Assembly (NCBI RefSeq): GCF_002575655.3
Contig: NC_053035.3
Span: 502,478,601-502,542,600 of the forward strand
Reading direction: 5' to 3'
DNA from: Aegilops tauschii subsp. strangulata
Lineage: Eukaryota; Streptophyta; Magnoliopsida; Poales; Poaceae
Length of the DNA stretch: 64,000 nt
Position numbers and translations under genes: made by a program. The notes below the pieces were generated by a model. The model saw only the letters and a list, made by a program, of their open reading frames with translations, was not told the origin of the DNA and did no database searches. This document shows positions 1-11,460 of the stretch, in pieces (positions within the stretch are counted from its first letter, which is position 1; every line of letters starts with the position of its first letter).

Positions 1-177
1 TCCATCTCACGTGATGATCGGACATGGTTTAGTTGATATGGATCACGTGATCACTTAGAGGATTAGAGGGATGTCTATCTAAGTGGGAGTTCTTAAGTAA
101 TATGATTAATTGAACTTGAATTTATCATGAACTTAGTACCTGATAGTATTTTGCTTGTCTATGTTAGTTGTAGATAG

Positions 178-1045
178 ATGGCCCGTGCTGTTGTTCCGTT
201 GAATTTTAATGCGTTTCTTGAGAAAGCAAAGTTGAAAGATGATGGTAGCAATTACACGGACTGGGTCCGTAACTTGAGGATTATCCTCATTGCTGCACAG
301 AAGAATTACGTCCTGGAAGCACCGCTGGGTGCCAGGCCTGCTGCAGGAGCAACACCAGATGTTATGAACGTCTGGCAGAGCAAAGCTGATGACTACTCGA
401 TAGTTCAGTGTGCCATGCTTTACGGCTTAGAACCGGGTCTTCAACGACGTTTTGAACGTCATGGAGCATATGAGATGTTCCAGGAGTTGAAGTTAATATT
501 TCAAGCAAATGCGCGAATTGAGAGATATGAAGTCTCCAATAAGTTCTTCAGCTGCAAGATGGAAGAGAATAGTTCTGTCAGTGAGCATATACTCAAAATG
601 TCTGGGTATAACAATCACTTGATTCAACTGGGAGTTAATCTTCCGGATGATAGCGTTATTGACAGAATTCTTCAATCACTGCCACCAAGCTACAAGAGCT
701 TCGTGATGAACTATAATATGCAAGGGATGAGTAAGACAATTCCCGAGCTCTTCGCAATGCTAATGGCTGCGGAGGTAGAAATCAAAAAGGAGCATCAAGT
801 GTTGATGGTCAATAAGACCACCAGTTTCAAGAAAAAGGTTAAAGGGAAGAAGAAAGGGAACTTCAAGAAGAACAGCAAACAAGTTGCTGCTCAGGAGAAG
901 AAACCCAAGTCTGGACCTAAGCCTGAAACTGAGTGCTTCTACTGCAAGCAAACTGGACACTGGAAGCGGAACTGCCCAAAGTATTTGGCGGATAAGAAGG
1001 ATGGCAAGGTGAACAAAGGTATATGTGATATACATGTTATTGATG
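178..1045 (+). pseudogene. Copia gag (capsid-like) region
   Basis: Structural protein of the element, which packages its RNA in virus-like particles. It opens with an ATG at 178, has a long central Gag domain, a lysine-rich stretch (about residues 205-245) and a CCHC zinc knuckle (pattern CxxCxxxGHxxxxC, roughly residues 252-265, about 931-975). The frame is intact through the knuckle, but from about 1045 the protease continues in another frame, so a frameshift has broken the gag-pol fusion. I place the end at that frame change; the frame itself runs on to 1161 as shifted sequence. Confidence 0.9.
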
Positions 1046-1865
1046 TTACCTTACTAATGCTCGCAGTAGCACCTGGGTATTTGATATTGGTTCTGTTGCT
1101 AATATTTGCAACTCGAAACAGGGGCTACGGATTAAGCGAAGATTGGCTAAGGACGAGGTGACGATGCGCGTGGGAAATGGTTCCAAAGTCGATGTGATCG
1201 CGGTCGGCACGCTACCTCTACATCTACCTTCGGGATTAGTTTTAGACCTAAATAATTGTTATTTGGTGCCAGCGTTGAGCATGAACATTATATCTGGATC
1301 TTGTTTGATGCGAGACGGTTATTCACTTAAATCAGAGAATAATGGTTGTTCTATTTATATGAGTAATATCTTTTATGGTCATGCACCCTTGAAGAGTGGT
1401 CTATTTTTGTTGAATCTCGATAGTAGTGATACACATATTCATAATATTGAAACCAAAAGATGCATAGTTGATAATGATAGTGCAGCTTATTTGTGGCACT
1501 ACCGTTTAGGTCATATCGGTGTAAAGCGGATGAAGAAACTCCATACTGATGGACTTTTGGAACCACTTGATTATGAATCACTTGGTACTTGCGAACCGTG
1601 CCTCATGGGCAAGATGACTAAAACACCGTTCTCCGGAACTATGGAGAGAGCAACAGATTTGTTGGAAATCATACATACAGATGTATGTGGTCCGATGAAT
1701 GTTGAGGCTCGTGGCGGATATCGTTATTTTCTCACCTTCATAGATGATTTAAGCAGATATGGGTATATCTACTTAATGAAACATAAGTCTGAAACATTTG
1801 AAAAGTTCAAAGAATTTCAGAGTGAAGTTGAAAATCATCGTAACAAGAAAATAAAGTTTCTATGA
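1046..1865 (+). pseudogene. Copia protease, GAG-pre-integrase and integrase N-terminal part
   Basis: Read in the frame after the shift, this stretch carries the aspartic protease segment, where the expected WVFDTGS motif reads WVFDIGS, so the catalytic Thr is changed. A GAG-pre-integrase segment with H-H/C-C zinc-binding residues follows (LWHYRLGHIG near 1492, CEPCLMGKM near 1590). The integrase core begins with HTDVCGPM near 1672 and the second catalytic Asp region FIDDLSRYG near 1738. The reading frame stops at 1863-1865 (TGA) where a codon for Arg before SDRGGEY is expected, a likely CpG-decay nonsense mutation. Confidence 0.88.
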
Positions 1866-4163
1866 TCAGATCGTGGAGGAGAATATTTGAGTTACGAGTT
1901 TGGTTTACATTTGAAACAATGCGGAATAGTTTCGCAACTCACGCCACCCGGAACACCACAGCGTAATGGTGTGTCCGAACGTCGTAATCGCACTTTACTA
2001 GATATGGTGCGATCTATGATGTCTCTTACTGATTTACTGCTATCGTTTTGGGGTTATGCTTTAGAGACGGCTGCATTCACGTTAAATAGGGCGCCATCAA
2101 AATCCGTTGAGACGACGCCTTATGAACTGTGGTTTGGCAAGAAACCAAAGTTGCCGTTTCTTAAAGTTTGGGGCTGTGATGCTTATGTGAAGAAACTTCA
2201 ACCTGATAAGCTCGAACCCAAATCAGAGAAATGTGTCTTCATAGGATACCCAAAGGAGACTGTTGGGTATACCTTCTATCACAGATCCGAAGGCAAAACT
2301 TTTGTTGCTAAATTCGGAAATTTTCTAGAGAAGGAGTTTCTCTCGAAAGAAGTGAGTGGGAGAAAAGTAGAACTTGATGAGGTAACTATACCTGCTCCCT
2401 TATTGGAAAGTAGTTCATCACAGAAACCTGTTTCTGAGACACCTACACCAATTAGTGAGGAAGTTAATGATGATGATCATGAAACTTCAGATCAAGTTAT
2501 TACTGAACCTCGTAGATCAACCAGAGTAAGATCCGCACCAGAGTGGTACGGTAATCCTGTTCTGGAAGTTATGTTACTAGACCATGACGAACCTACGAAC
2601 TATGAAGAAGCGATGGTGAGCCCAGATTCCGCAAAATGGCTTGAGGCCATGAAATCTGAGATGGGATCCATGTATGAGAACAAAGTATGGACTTTGGTTG
2701 ACTTGCCCAATGATCGGCAAGCCATTGAAAATAAATGGATCTTCAAGAAGAAGACTGACGCTGATGGTAATGTTACTGTCTATAAAGCTCGACTTGTTGC
2801 GAAAGGTTTTCGACAAGTTCAAGGGATTGACTACGATGAGACCTTCTCACCCGTAGCGATGCTTAAGTCTGTCCGAATCATGTTAGCAATTGCTGCATTT
2901 TATGATTATGAAATTTGGCAAATGGATGTCAAAACTGCATTCCTGAATGGATTTCTGGAAGAAGAGTTGTATATGATGCAACCAGAAGGTTTTGTCGATC
3001 CAAAGGGAGCTAACAAAGTGTGCAAGCTCCAGCGATCCATTTATGGACTGGTGCAAGCCTCTCGGAGTTGGAATAAACGCTTTGATAGTGTGATCAAAGC
3101 ATTTGGTTTTATACAGACTTTTGGAGAAGCCTGTATTTACAAGAAAGTGAGTGGGAGCTCTGTAGCATTTCTGATATTATATGTGGATGACATATTACTG
3201 GTTGGAAATGATATAGAATTTCTGGATAGCATAAAGGGATACTTGAATAAGAGTTTTTCAATGAAAGACCTCGGTGAAGCTGCGTATATATTGGGCATCA
3301 AGATCTATAGAGATAGATCAAGACGCTTAATTGGACTTTCACAAAGCACATACCTTGACAAAGTTTTGAAAAAGTTCAAAATGGATCAAGCAAAGAAAGG
3401 ATTCTTGCCTGTGTTGCAAGGTGTGAAGTTGAGTAAGACTCAATGCCCGACCACTGCAGAAGATAGAGAGAAGATGAAAGATGTCCCCTATGCTTCAGCC
3501 ATAGGCTCTATCATGTATGCAATGCTGTGTACCAGACCTGATGTATGCCTTGCTATAAGTCTAGCAGGAAGGTACCAAAGTAATCCAGGAGTGGATCACT
3601 GGACTGCGGTCAAGAACATCCTGAAATACCTGAAAAGGACTAAGGATATGTTTCTTGTATATGGAGGTGACAAAGTGCTCATCGTAAATGGTTACGATGA
3701 TGCAAGCTCTGACGCTGATCCGGACGATTCTAAATCGCAAATCGGATACGTATTTACATTGAACGGTGGAGCCGTCAGTTGGTGCAGTTCTAAACAAAGC
3801 GACGTGGCGGGATCTACATGTGAAGCGGAGTACATAGCTGCTTCGGAAGCAGCAAATGAAGGAGTCTGGATGAAGGAGTTCATATCCGATCTAGGTGTCA
3901 TACCTAGTGCATCGGGTCCTATGAAAATCTTTTGTGACAATACTGGTGCAATTGCCTTGGCAAAGGAATCCAGATTTCACAAGAGAACCAAGCACATCAA
4001 AAGACGCTTCAATTCCATCCGGGATTTAGTCCAGGTGGGAGACATAGAAATTTTCAAGATACATACGGATCTGAATGTTGCAGACCCGTTGACTAAGCCT
4101 CTTCCACGAGCAAAACATGATCAGCACCAAGGCTCCATGGGTGTAAGAATCATTACTGTGTAA
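1866..4163 (+). pseudogene. Copia integrase C-terminal part, reverse transcriptase and RNase H
   Basis: Continues the polyprotein in the same frame after the stop. It shows the integrase SDRGGEY segment and NGVSERRNRTL near 1967, the GKKP..VWGC module, the Copia RT start KWIFKKK (about 2735), the RT active-site box YVDDILLVGN (about 3180), and an RNase H end with SSKQSDVAGSTCEAEYIAAS and an FCDNTGA motif, ending with ADPLTKPL near 4085. The frame from 1887 to 4163 has no stop. A short spacer and the polypurine-like GTGGGAGAC just before the LTR follow. Confidence 0.93.
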
Positions 4164-4196
4164 TCTAGATTATTGACTCTAGTGCAAGTGGGAGAC

Positions 4197-5895
4197 TGAA
4201 GGAAATATGCCCTAGAGGCAATAATAAAGTATTATTTATTTCCTTGTATCATGATAAATGTTTATTATTCATGCTAGAATTGTATTAACCGGAAACATAA
4301 TACATGTGTGAATATATAGACGAACAGAGTGTCACTAGTATGCCTCTACTTGACTAGCTCATTAATCAAAGATGGTTATGTTTCCTAGCCATAGACATAA
4401 GTTGTCATTTGATTAACGAGATCACCTCATTAGGAGAATGACGTGATTGACTTGACCCATTCCGTTAGCTTAGCACTCGATCGTTTAGTATGTTACTATT
4501 GCTTTCTTCATGACTTATACATGTTCCTATGACTATGAGATTATGCAACTCCCGTTTACCGGAGGAACACTTTGTGTGCTACCAAACGTCACAACGTAAA
4601 TGGGTGATTATAAAGGTGCTCTACAGGTGTCTCCAAAGGTACTTGTTGGGTTGGCGTATTTCGAGATTAGGATTTGTCACTCCAATTGTCGGAGAGGTAT
4701 CTCTGGGCCCACTCGGTAATGCACATCACTATAAGCCTTGCAAGCATTGTGACTAATGAGTTAGTTGCGGGATGATGTGTTACGGAACGAGTAAAGAGAC
4801 TTACCGGTAACGAGATTGAACTAGGTATCGAGATACCGACGATCAAATCTCGGGCAGGTGACAAAGGGAACAACGTATGTTGTTATGCGGTCTGACCGAT
4901 AAAGATCTTCGTAGAATATGTGGGAGCCAATATGGGCATCCAGGTCCCGCTATTGGTTATTGACCGGAGACGTGTCTCGGTCATGTCTACATAGTTCTCG
5001 AACCCGTAGGGTCCGCACGCTTAACGTTACGATGACAGTTTTATTGAGTTTTGATGTACCGAAGGAGTTCGGAGTCCCGGATGAGATCGGGGATATGACG
5101 AGGAGTCTCGAAATGGTCGAGACGTAAAAATCGATATATTGGACGACTATATTCGGACTTCGGAAAGGTTCCGAGTGATTCGGGTATTTTTCGGAGTACC
5201 AGAGAGTTACGGGAATTCGTATTGGGCCTTAATGGGCCATACGGGAAAGGAGAGAAAGGCCTCAAAAGGTGGCCGCACCCCTCCCCATGGTCTGGTCCGA
5301 ATTAGACTAGGGAAGGGGGGCGCACCCTTCCTTCTTTCTCCTTCCCCCTTCCCTTCTCCTACTCCCACAAGGAAAGGAGGAGTCCTACTCCCGGTGGGAG
5401 TAGGACTCCCCCCTATGGCGCGCCTCTCCCCTTGGCCGGCTGCCTCCCCCTTGCTCCTTTATATACGGGGGCAGGGAGGCACCCCAGAGACACAACAATT
5501 GATCCTTGAGATCTCTTAGCCGTGTGCGGTGCCCCCCTCCACCATATTACACCTCGATAATACCGTTGCGGAGCTTAGGCGAAGCCCTGCGTCGGTGGAA
5601 CATCATCATCGTCACCACGCCGTCGTGCTGACGAAACTCTCCCTCAACACTCGGCTGGATCAGAGTTCGAGGGACGTCATCGAGCTGAACGTGTGTAGAA
5701 CTCGGAGGTGCCGTACGTTCGGTACTTGATCGGTCGGATCGTGAAGACGTACGACTACATCAACCGCGTTGTGATAAAGCTTCCGCTGTCGGTCTACGAG
5801 GGTACGTGGACAACACTCTCCCCTCTCGTTGCTATGCATCACCATGATCTTGCGTGTGCGTAGGAATTTTTTTGAAATTACTACGTTCCCCAACA
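4197..5895 (+). repeat. 3' LTR of the Copia element (1699 bp)
   Basis: Starts TGAAGGAAATATGCC directly after a polypurine tract (AAGTGGGAGAC) and ends GTTCCCCAACA, so it has TG...CA ends. A TATA-like TTTATATACGGGGG lies near 5458, which would be the internal promoter, and the transcribed R/U5 part follows. A related but inverted, truncated LTR is at 61017-62545. Confidence 0.93.
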
Positions 5896-7734
5896 CCAGC
5901 AGGGATTGGAAATGTGACCATAACTTGGATGTGGTATCTGGTTTCATCAATGATAATGTAACGCGGGGAGGAGGGGGAGGAGGTTCATCTAAAAAAACAT
6001 AGATGCCTTTTTCATTGATGTCTCGAAAAAACCCTGAATTTGAAGGATCTCGCTAACATTTATGTGACCCCGTAGGGTGGATTTCACATATGATGAGCTT
6101 CGTGCCAAAAGCGGTGCTGGAGGACCCGGAATGGCAAGTGCCCGCCTATTGTTTCGCCAAGGATGACGACAGAACGACCAACACCTACATCTCTGGATCT
6201 GATGGGCATGACAACGAGAGCTTTATCCCCAAGATCAAAATGCAGGTCAGAGGCTAGCGTATCTCATGGAATCATGACCTTCGTTTGTGAGTGCGTTCGT
6301 CTTGGTGTCTCTCGGCACTCGACGCACGTGTGTGTGTAACGACAGGAGTGTGTTGCTGGTAAGTGTCTGTATGGTTCTGTCCTTTGTCATTAGCGCTTCG
6401 CGTGGAATTCGATCTGGGTACATTGTATTGGCACTGCCCTGGGCAACGATGTAAAGAGATAGTCAGACGGGTTCCTGGTATATTAAAAAAAGGGCAATGC
6501 GTCTGATCTGGCTAGATCGTACACACGGGAGGCAGCTGCTAGCGTCCTGCCATTCCTCCTTGCTCCCACGTTCTTGTGGGGGCCAACACGGTCATTCTTA
6601 TCCTTATTTCTTTCCCAACCCGTGAAATGTCTCTCTCGTTGCTGTAGCACCACATTTCCATCTCCTCCGCTGCTCATCCCCTTTTTGAGGGTTTTGATTT
6701 CAGTTCAATAGGGTTACGATCAGCTATTACAAGAACTTAAACAAAATCTAGAGCTCTATGCAATCAACAAGGGGTGCTTTGAGCTGTCCGTGCATAATTC
6801 GCAAGACAATGTGCTACCCTATTTACGATCTAGTAATCTTACTCTGTTTGAACTCCCGCTCTTCCATAGAATGTTTGATTTCCCGCTCATCCCCTTTCTT
6901 CTTCCCCGCAGCAAAATTTGACGGCCACATACAACTAAATTTGGTGGATGCGCAGCAATCGGCCCAAATTTGGGCCGGCCTACCGGTGCCTAGTAGCCAT
7001 TTAAAAAGGGAATTTAAATAAAAAGCCCGGTGCTAATGTATAGCACGTGCCAACCCAGGATATGCAATTGCGCTATTTTTTCTTACGACTATGCCCTCAT
7101 AGGGGATCTTTTCACTGCATTTGTTTTGGTCCGTGCGCACTTATCGGTGCTGGGTCACGGCTGGGCTCGGAGGCCATCTTTTCGTCCGTGTGCACTTTTT
7201 GATGCTGGGTCACGGGTTGGGCTCGGAGGCCTCTTTTATTTGTGCTCTTTGGCATCTTTCGCAGCTGACAGCCGTGCATATTTCCGGTGTTGGCGATGGA
7301 GTAGGGAGAGTCCGTCTAATAAACCGGTCACGTTCAGAATAAACTTCCGGTACGGTACTAATCTGCGGGCAGCTCGCCGCGTGCGCGCTGCACCCACGCA
7401 GCTCGCCGCGGATGCCGTCTCCTACCAGCAGCTCTCGTCAGGCCCGGCTCCTCTGCTCTCTCGACCCCCTGCCTCTCTCTTTCCCCTCGCCCGTGACTAT
7501 CCCCGTCTCCTCTGCTCTCTTCCCCGAACGCACCGGCAGCACGCCGCCGTGAACCACCGCCGTTCTCCTCGGCTCCCCAAGTTGTCTAAAAGCTGCGCGG
7601 AGCCACGCTGCATCTGCTCACCGACGAACACGAGCCCGGGAGCACCACAGCGACGCCTTCGAGCTCGTCACCGCCACCTCTCTTCGCCGATCGCCGGCGT
7701 CGATTCGCCACCGTCAACTCTTCCCCGACCCCGA
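5896..7734. other. Decayed sequence next to the Copia LTR; one exon-like fragment
   Basis: Mostly non-coding. The clearest coding-like piece is about 6076-6245 on the plus strand: after an acceptor-like CCCCGTAG it reads open for about 57 codons (it contains HMMSFVPKAVLEDPEW and later YISGSDGHDNESFIPK) and ends at a donor-like ATGCAG/GTCAG or, without splicing, at a TAG at 6255. The composition looks like real protein sequence, but I do not recognise the family. 7030-7734 is GC-rich and low in complexity, and its open frames have no domain I can name. Confidence 0.4.
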
Positions 7735-8010
7735 GCTCGCCGACGCTGTTTGTGAACGTCTAGAACGTGAAGCACGCCAACGACCCAAACGCGACGCCGG
7801 AGCAGTGCGCGGCGCTGGTCACGAGCCTGCAGAAGCGCGGCGCGCTGGACAAACTGGCGGCGACGGAGCTCCCCGTGTGGATCACGGAGCTGCTGGACGT
7901 GTCGGCGGCGGACGAGGCGGTGCTGCGCGAGGCGTTGGCGCACCCGGCCATGGAGGGGGTTATGCTGTGAGGGTTCATGCAGGGCCACATGCATGTGGCG
8001 CTCCCACAGG
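7735..8010 (+). pseudogene. GH10 endo-1,4-beta-xylanase C-terminal fragment
   Basis: Plant GH10 xylanases cleave beta-1,4 linkages in arabinoxylan of the cell wall. Here the frame through 7735-7995 matches the C-terminal half of the barrel: FVNV-x-NVKHANDPNATPE, then DKLAATELPVWITELLDVS, which carries the segment with the catalytic nucleophile Glu (WITEL), and HPAMEGVML-x-GFMQGHM. Both x positions are stop codons (TAG at about 7761 and TGA near 7970, where Trp is usual). Sequence between GALDKLAA and its usual upstream neighbour is missing, so an internal deletion is likely. N-terminal domains are absent. A dead fragment. Confidence 0.8.
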
Positions 8011-8483
8011 CAGGGCAGGTTGTCAACGTTGGCCGACGAGGGCTACTCCGGATGCATGGGATCACTTCGCTAGAGATGCCTGATGCGAGCTCCGGTGATG
8101 GTGGCCCGGCCGCCGCTGCCAAGCCTGCACCACGTCGTCGATCGAGGCTCCGCTTGTTTCTCAAACTCCTATTGGCAATGCCTGATCGAAACTGTTGTTT
8201 CTGTAAAACAGTTTACTGAAACTGGTCTAGTCTGAAAAAAAAACAGTTTCTTGGGAATTGTGTGAAACTGCTGTAGGGTACAAGTAAAAGGTTGTTGAAT
8301 CATAACTGCTGGATTAATCAGTCTCTGGGCAGATGTTTCAAGGCTAGTCGCTTGCTTGGGGGGAATCGTAAGTAAAAATTCTTCACAAAACCTTGATATG
8401 GGAACTGTTGGTTTTGGTCCTAGCTAGTGTGCTTTGCTTTGATGCAGATGATTATTGATAAGTAAGGCTTCATAGAGAAGATA
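8011..8483. other. No feature recognised between the xylanase relic and the LINE
   Basis: Contains short A-rich runs and no convincing coding frame. The 5' edge of the downstream LINE fragment cannot be fixed here; no target duplication was found. Confidence 0.5.
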
Positions 8484-10449
8484 ATGATTTCTAATTTTAA
8501 CCTACTGCAGGACTCCACAACTCACTTTTCCTTGGACGAAATTCGCGCTGCTATTCTAAGCATGAACGTCAATGCAAGTCCAGGGCCCAACGGATTTGGT
8601 CCGGCTTTTTTTAAAGCTAATTGGGAACTTTTTCTCAAATTTGACTTGCTTGACCTCATGAACGATTTCATTATTGTTGCCGACGTCCTTCGACGTCTAA
8701 TCATACAAGCTTCCTTCAATGGCCGACTCTCTCACCCGATCGACCCCTCCATTGATTGCCCTGTGCTTCAATATGCGGATGACACCCTCATCATCCTTCA
8801 AGTAGAACATGACCAACTACAAACACTCAAATCTACCTTTCTTGAATTCTCAGCGGCCACTAGCTTACACATTAATTTTCACAAAAGCACTTTCGCTCCT
8901 ATTCATGTCGAACCTGGACTCGCTGTCCATCTTGCCGATATTTTGGGATGCAAAGTGGCATCCTTCCCTCAATCTTACCTCGGTCTATCTTTGTCCACCC
9001 ACAAACTCAATCTGAAAGACTTCTTTTCCATCATAGATAAGATCGACCGTCGTCTAGCTGGGTGGCGAGGGGTACTTCTATCTCTTGCCGGTCGTGTCAT
9101 TCTGGTTCGTGCGGTCCTTAGGGCCTTACCAATCTACGACACGACTGCTCTACTGCTCCCGGTGGGCATTGTCCAGGACATCGATAAACATTGCAGGTCC
9201 TTTTTTGGGCGGGTCAGGAAAAAGTGTCTGGTGGGCAGTGTAAAGTGGCTTGGGACTTTGTTTGTGCGCCGTTCTCGCATGGGGGTCTAGGTTTCTCCTC
9301 TCTTCAACACTTAAACTCTTGCCTTCTTCTTTCCCATCTAAACAAAATTCACTCGTACATTGCTTCTAGGGGTAACTCTCATCTTGCTCTGAAATATAGA
9401 TGGTCTGATACTCGTGACCTTGATTCTCCGCATCCCTTTGAGTCCAACGTTTGGCATGGTATCGCCAAGGGGCTAAAATTCTTCCGTTCCATAACTAAGG
9501 TGGATATTGGTAATGGTACGACAACCGCTTTCTGGCTAGATCTATGGTTTAACGGCTCCACTGAAAACCTTGCAACAATTTTCCCTGCACTTTTTTCTCA
9601 TACTCTCAGACCCGCGGCCACTGTCGCACGGGTGCTAGGCTATCCTGCCTTGAACCTTGACCTGGCTCCTCGCCTTACTCATGACGCCGAACACGAATTG
9701 GGAAACCTTCGCGATATGCTTGCATCTGTTTCCATGAATTTGCAGGTGATGGACAAACGAACAGGACGTTTTGATGGCAAGCCTATGACTTGCAAATCGG
9801 CCTACAAGGTTGTTTGGATCAACAAGCCAATTGACCCCTTTGCAACGACCATTTGGAAGAACTATGCACCCAACAAATGCAGAATTTTTCTTTGGCTAGC
9901 ACACAAAAACCGGCTATTCACCAACGAAAGACGATTCAAAAGGGGGTTAACAAACTCCGCCTGTTGCCCATTCTGCCCGGATATAGAATCAATCACTCAC
10001 CTCCTCCTGCAATGCCACCACCTGCGTCCGTTTTGGGAAGAGCTAAATTCAATTACTGCCACGCTACCGACGGACCTACACCAGCTCTGGGGACAGGGCC
10101 TAACCAACAAACCTCGCTCCACGGTGATCATTGCTATTCTGTGGAATATTTGGAAAAGAAGAAATGCCAAAGCTTTTCGGAATGAACTTCAATCCATCAA
10201 CCTCGTAGCCCGCTCGGCTGCCGACGACCTCATGCTTTGGTCTAATAGATGCTCCAATGAGCAAGTTCTGCACCTTCTTCGAGATTGGAGTACCATGTTG
10301 TTCCACTTATCTATGAGATTATAGCTTAATTGATTTGTACTCTCAACCCCCCTTCCCTTTCTCTGCCTTGTAAATGTACTCTTTTATCTATTAATGAAAT
10401 GGTTCAGGCCGGCGTAAGCCTGCCGTAGCGCCGTCAAAAAAAGAAAAAA
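8484..10449 (+). mobile_element. LINE (non-LTR) retrotransposon fragment, ORF2 3' part with poly(A)
   Basis: Reverse transcriptase of the plant L1 type. Reading order: RT start (SLDEIRAAILSMN, then SPGPNGFGPAFFKANW), an internal deletion that skips most of the fingers/palm, the catalytic box QYADDTLI at about 8770-8790, the thumb/connection region (YLGLSLSTHK; GWRGVLLSLAGRVILVRAVL), and, after a one-base frameshift near 9220, a zf-RVT C-terminal domain to 10324 with its CPFC-x-H-x-C type zinc module (about 9963-10015). After the stop come about 120 bp of 3' UTR and an A-rich tail at 10433-10449. Deletion and frameshift make it non-autonomous. Confidence 0.93.
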
Positions 10450-11022
10450 CAGTGTCGCTGCCTCCCTCGGCCATGGTGGCGCGCGCCGGCAGTGAATCCG
10501 GAGCTTTTTGCACCAAATAAATCATGGCTTCAAGGAAAACCAGCCAACTCTTGTGTTTTTCCTGACGGGAGAAACCTGTTTGAGTTTGCATCACGGTTAT
10601 TATTATATATGTAAAATTCAGAAACTATTTGAAGAATGTTGCGGTGATGTCAGCCTGTACTGGTTGCTCCCTTAGTCTGGCCTTTACATTTTTTTTTTGG
10701 AAACTAAGACAGAAGATTTGCCATCGCGTAAACCAACCCACGAACCCAACTCAACTCAGTCCAGATACGCTAGGAGAAGTGGCAATGGAAGAGGAGGTGC
10801 ACCGTGAATTTAAATGGTCTTGTTGATAAACAGGGCACAGGCCAGAATTAGGCCATCCACGATCAGGGCAAACGATTGACTATCCACACGCGGTTTTGGA
10901 TGATCAACCAAGCGAAGAACTTGTATTTCGGAGGTGCCCAAACTGTCAAACCCCTAGCTTAGTCCTTGCATGTCATTGCATAAGCATCCATGCACCGTTA
11001 TAAAGCTCAAGGCTGACGGGTA
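10450..11022. other. No gene recognised
   Basis: Anonymous sequence after the LINE tail; no coding frame with recognisable motifs on either strand. Confidence 0.5.
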
Positions 11023-11460
11023 TCTTCCTACTACGGTCAGGTGCCGATCTCCTGTAGAGGCGGGCGCAAACCGCTCAGCTTCCGCCATTCCCACTCATCC
11101 TAAAGGGGAGAGGGTAACCTTTATCTCCCACCTCATCTGAGGCATGGCCTTTCCCCTTCACCCCTTCGTACAGGGCCTCATGTTCTATTGCGGATTAGAT
11201 TTCCACCATCTAGCCTCAAACTTCGTTCTCCACATTGCCACTTTCATAATCTTTTGCGAAGCCTTCCTTCGCATCGAGCCCCATTTCAGGCTATATATAT
11301 GGCTGAACGTGTTCTACGTCAAGCCGCATAGCAGCGGCTCCCAGCTTGCAGATTGTGGTGAGCAAGCTCACCAACGTTATCGGGCCGGAGGGCACATTCG
11401 TTGAAACGATGAAGCTCTGGCAGCAGGAGTGGTTTTATGAAGCTGCCTGCACAGCCCAAA
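11023..11460 (+). pseudogene. Fragment of a gypsy-type antisense ORF (PF04195, 'putative gypsy type transposon')
   Basis: The frame carries FPLHPFVQGLMFYCGLDF followed by SNFVLHIATFIIFCEAFLRI and, after a shift, VKLWQQEWFY-like residues. It aligns along its length with the better preserved copy at 36686-37474 (FPLHPFVRGLMFFYGLDF, LLHITTLIVICEALLRI, VWQKEWFY). It has a TGA in the HLI-x-GMAF segment and further frame changes. No LTR was found near it, so it is a stray piece of a related Tat-type element. Confidence 0.8.

Larger units (their letters stand above)
1..5895 (+). mobile_element. Copia LTR retrotransposon, 5'-truncated by the window edge
   Basis: The stretch holds, in order, a leader (1-177), gag, protease, integrase, reverse transcriptase and RNase H regions and one LTR, all on the plus strand. 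Integrase before reverse transcriptase identifies the Copia superfamily. The LTR has the look of the Triticeae BARE/Angela-like group; the exact family is not certain. The 5' LTR and primer-binding site lie left of the window, so the target duplication cannot be checked. Frameshifts and a nonsense codon mean this copy cannot make the full polyprotein. Confidence 0.95.

Noticed and set aside
5139..5519. 126-codon ORF inside the Copia LTR
   Set aside because: Lies in the U3/R part of the LTR with low-complexity CT-rich sequence; no homologous protein is evident.
7668..8164. Minus-strand ORFs over the xylanase fragment
   Set aside because: Arg/His-rich shadows of a GC-rich region; the plus strand carries the recognisable domain.
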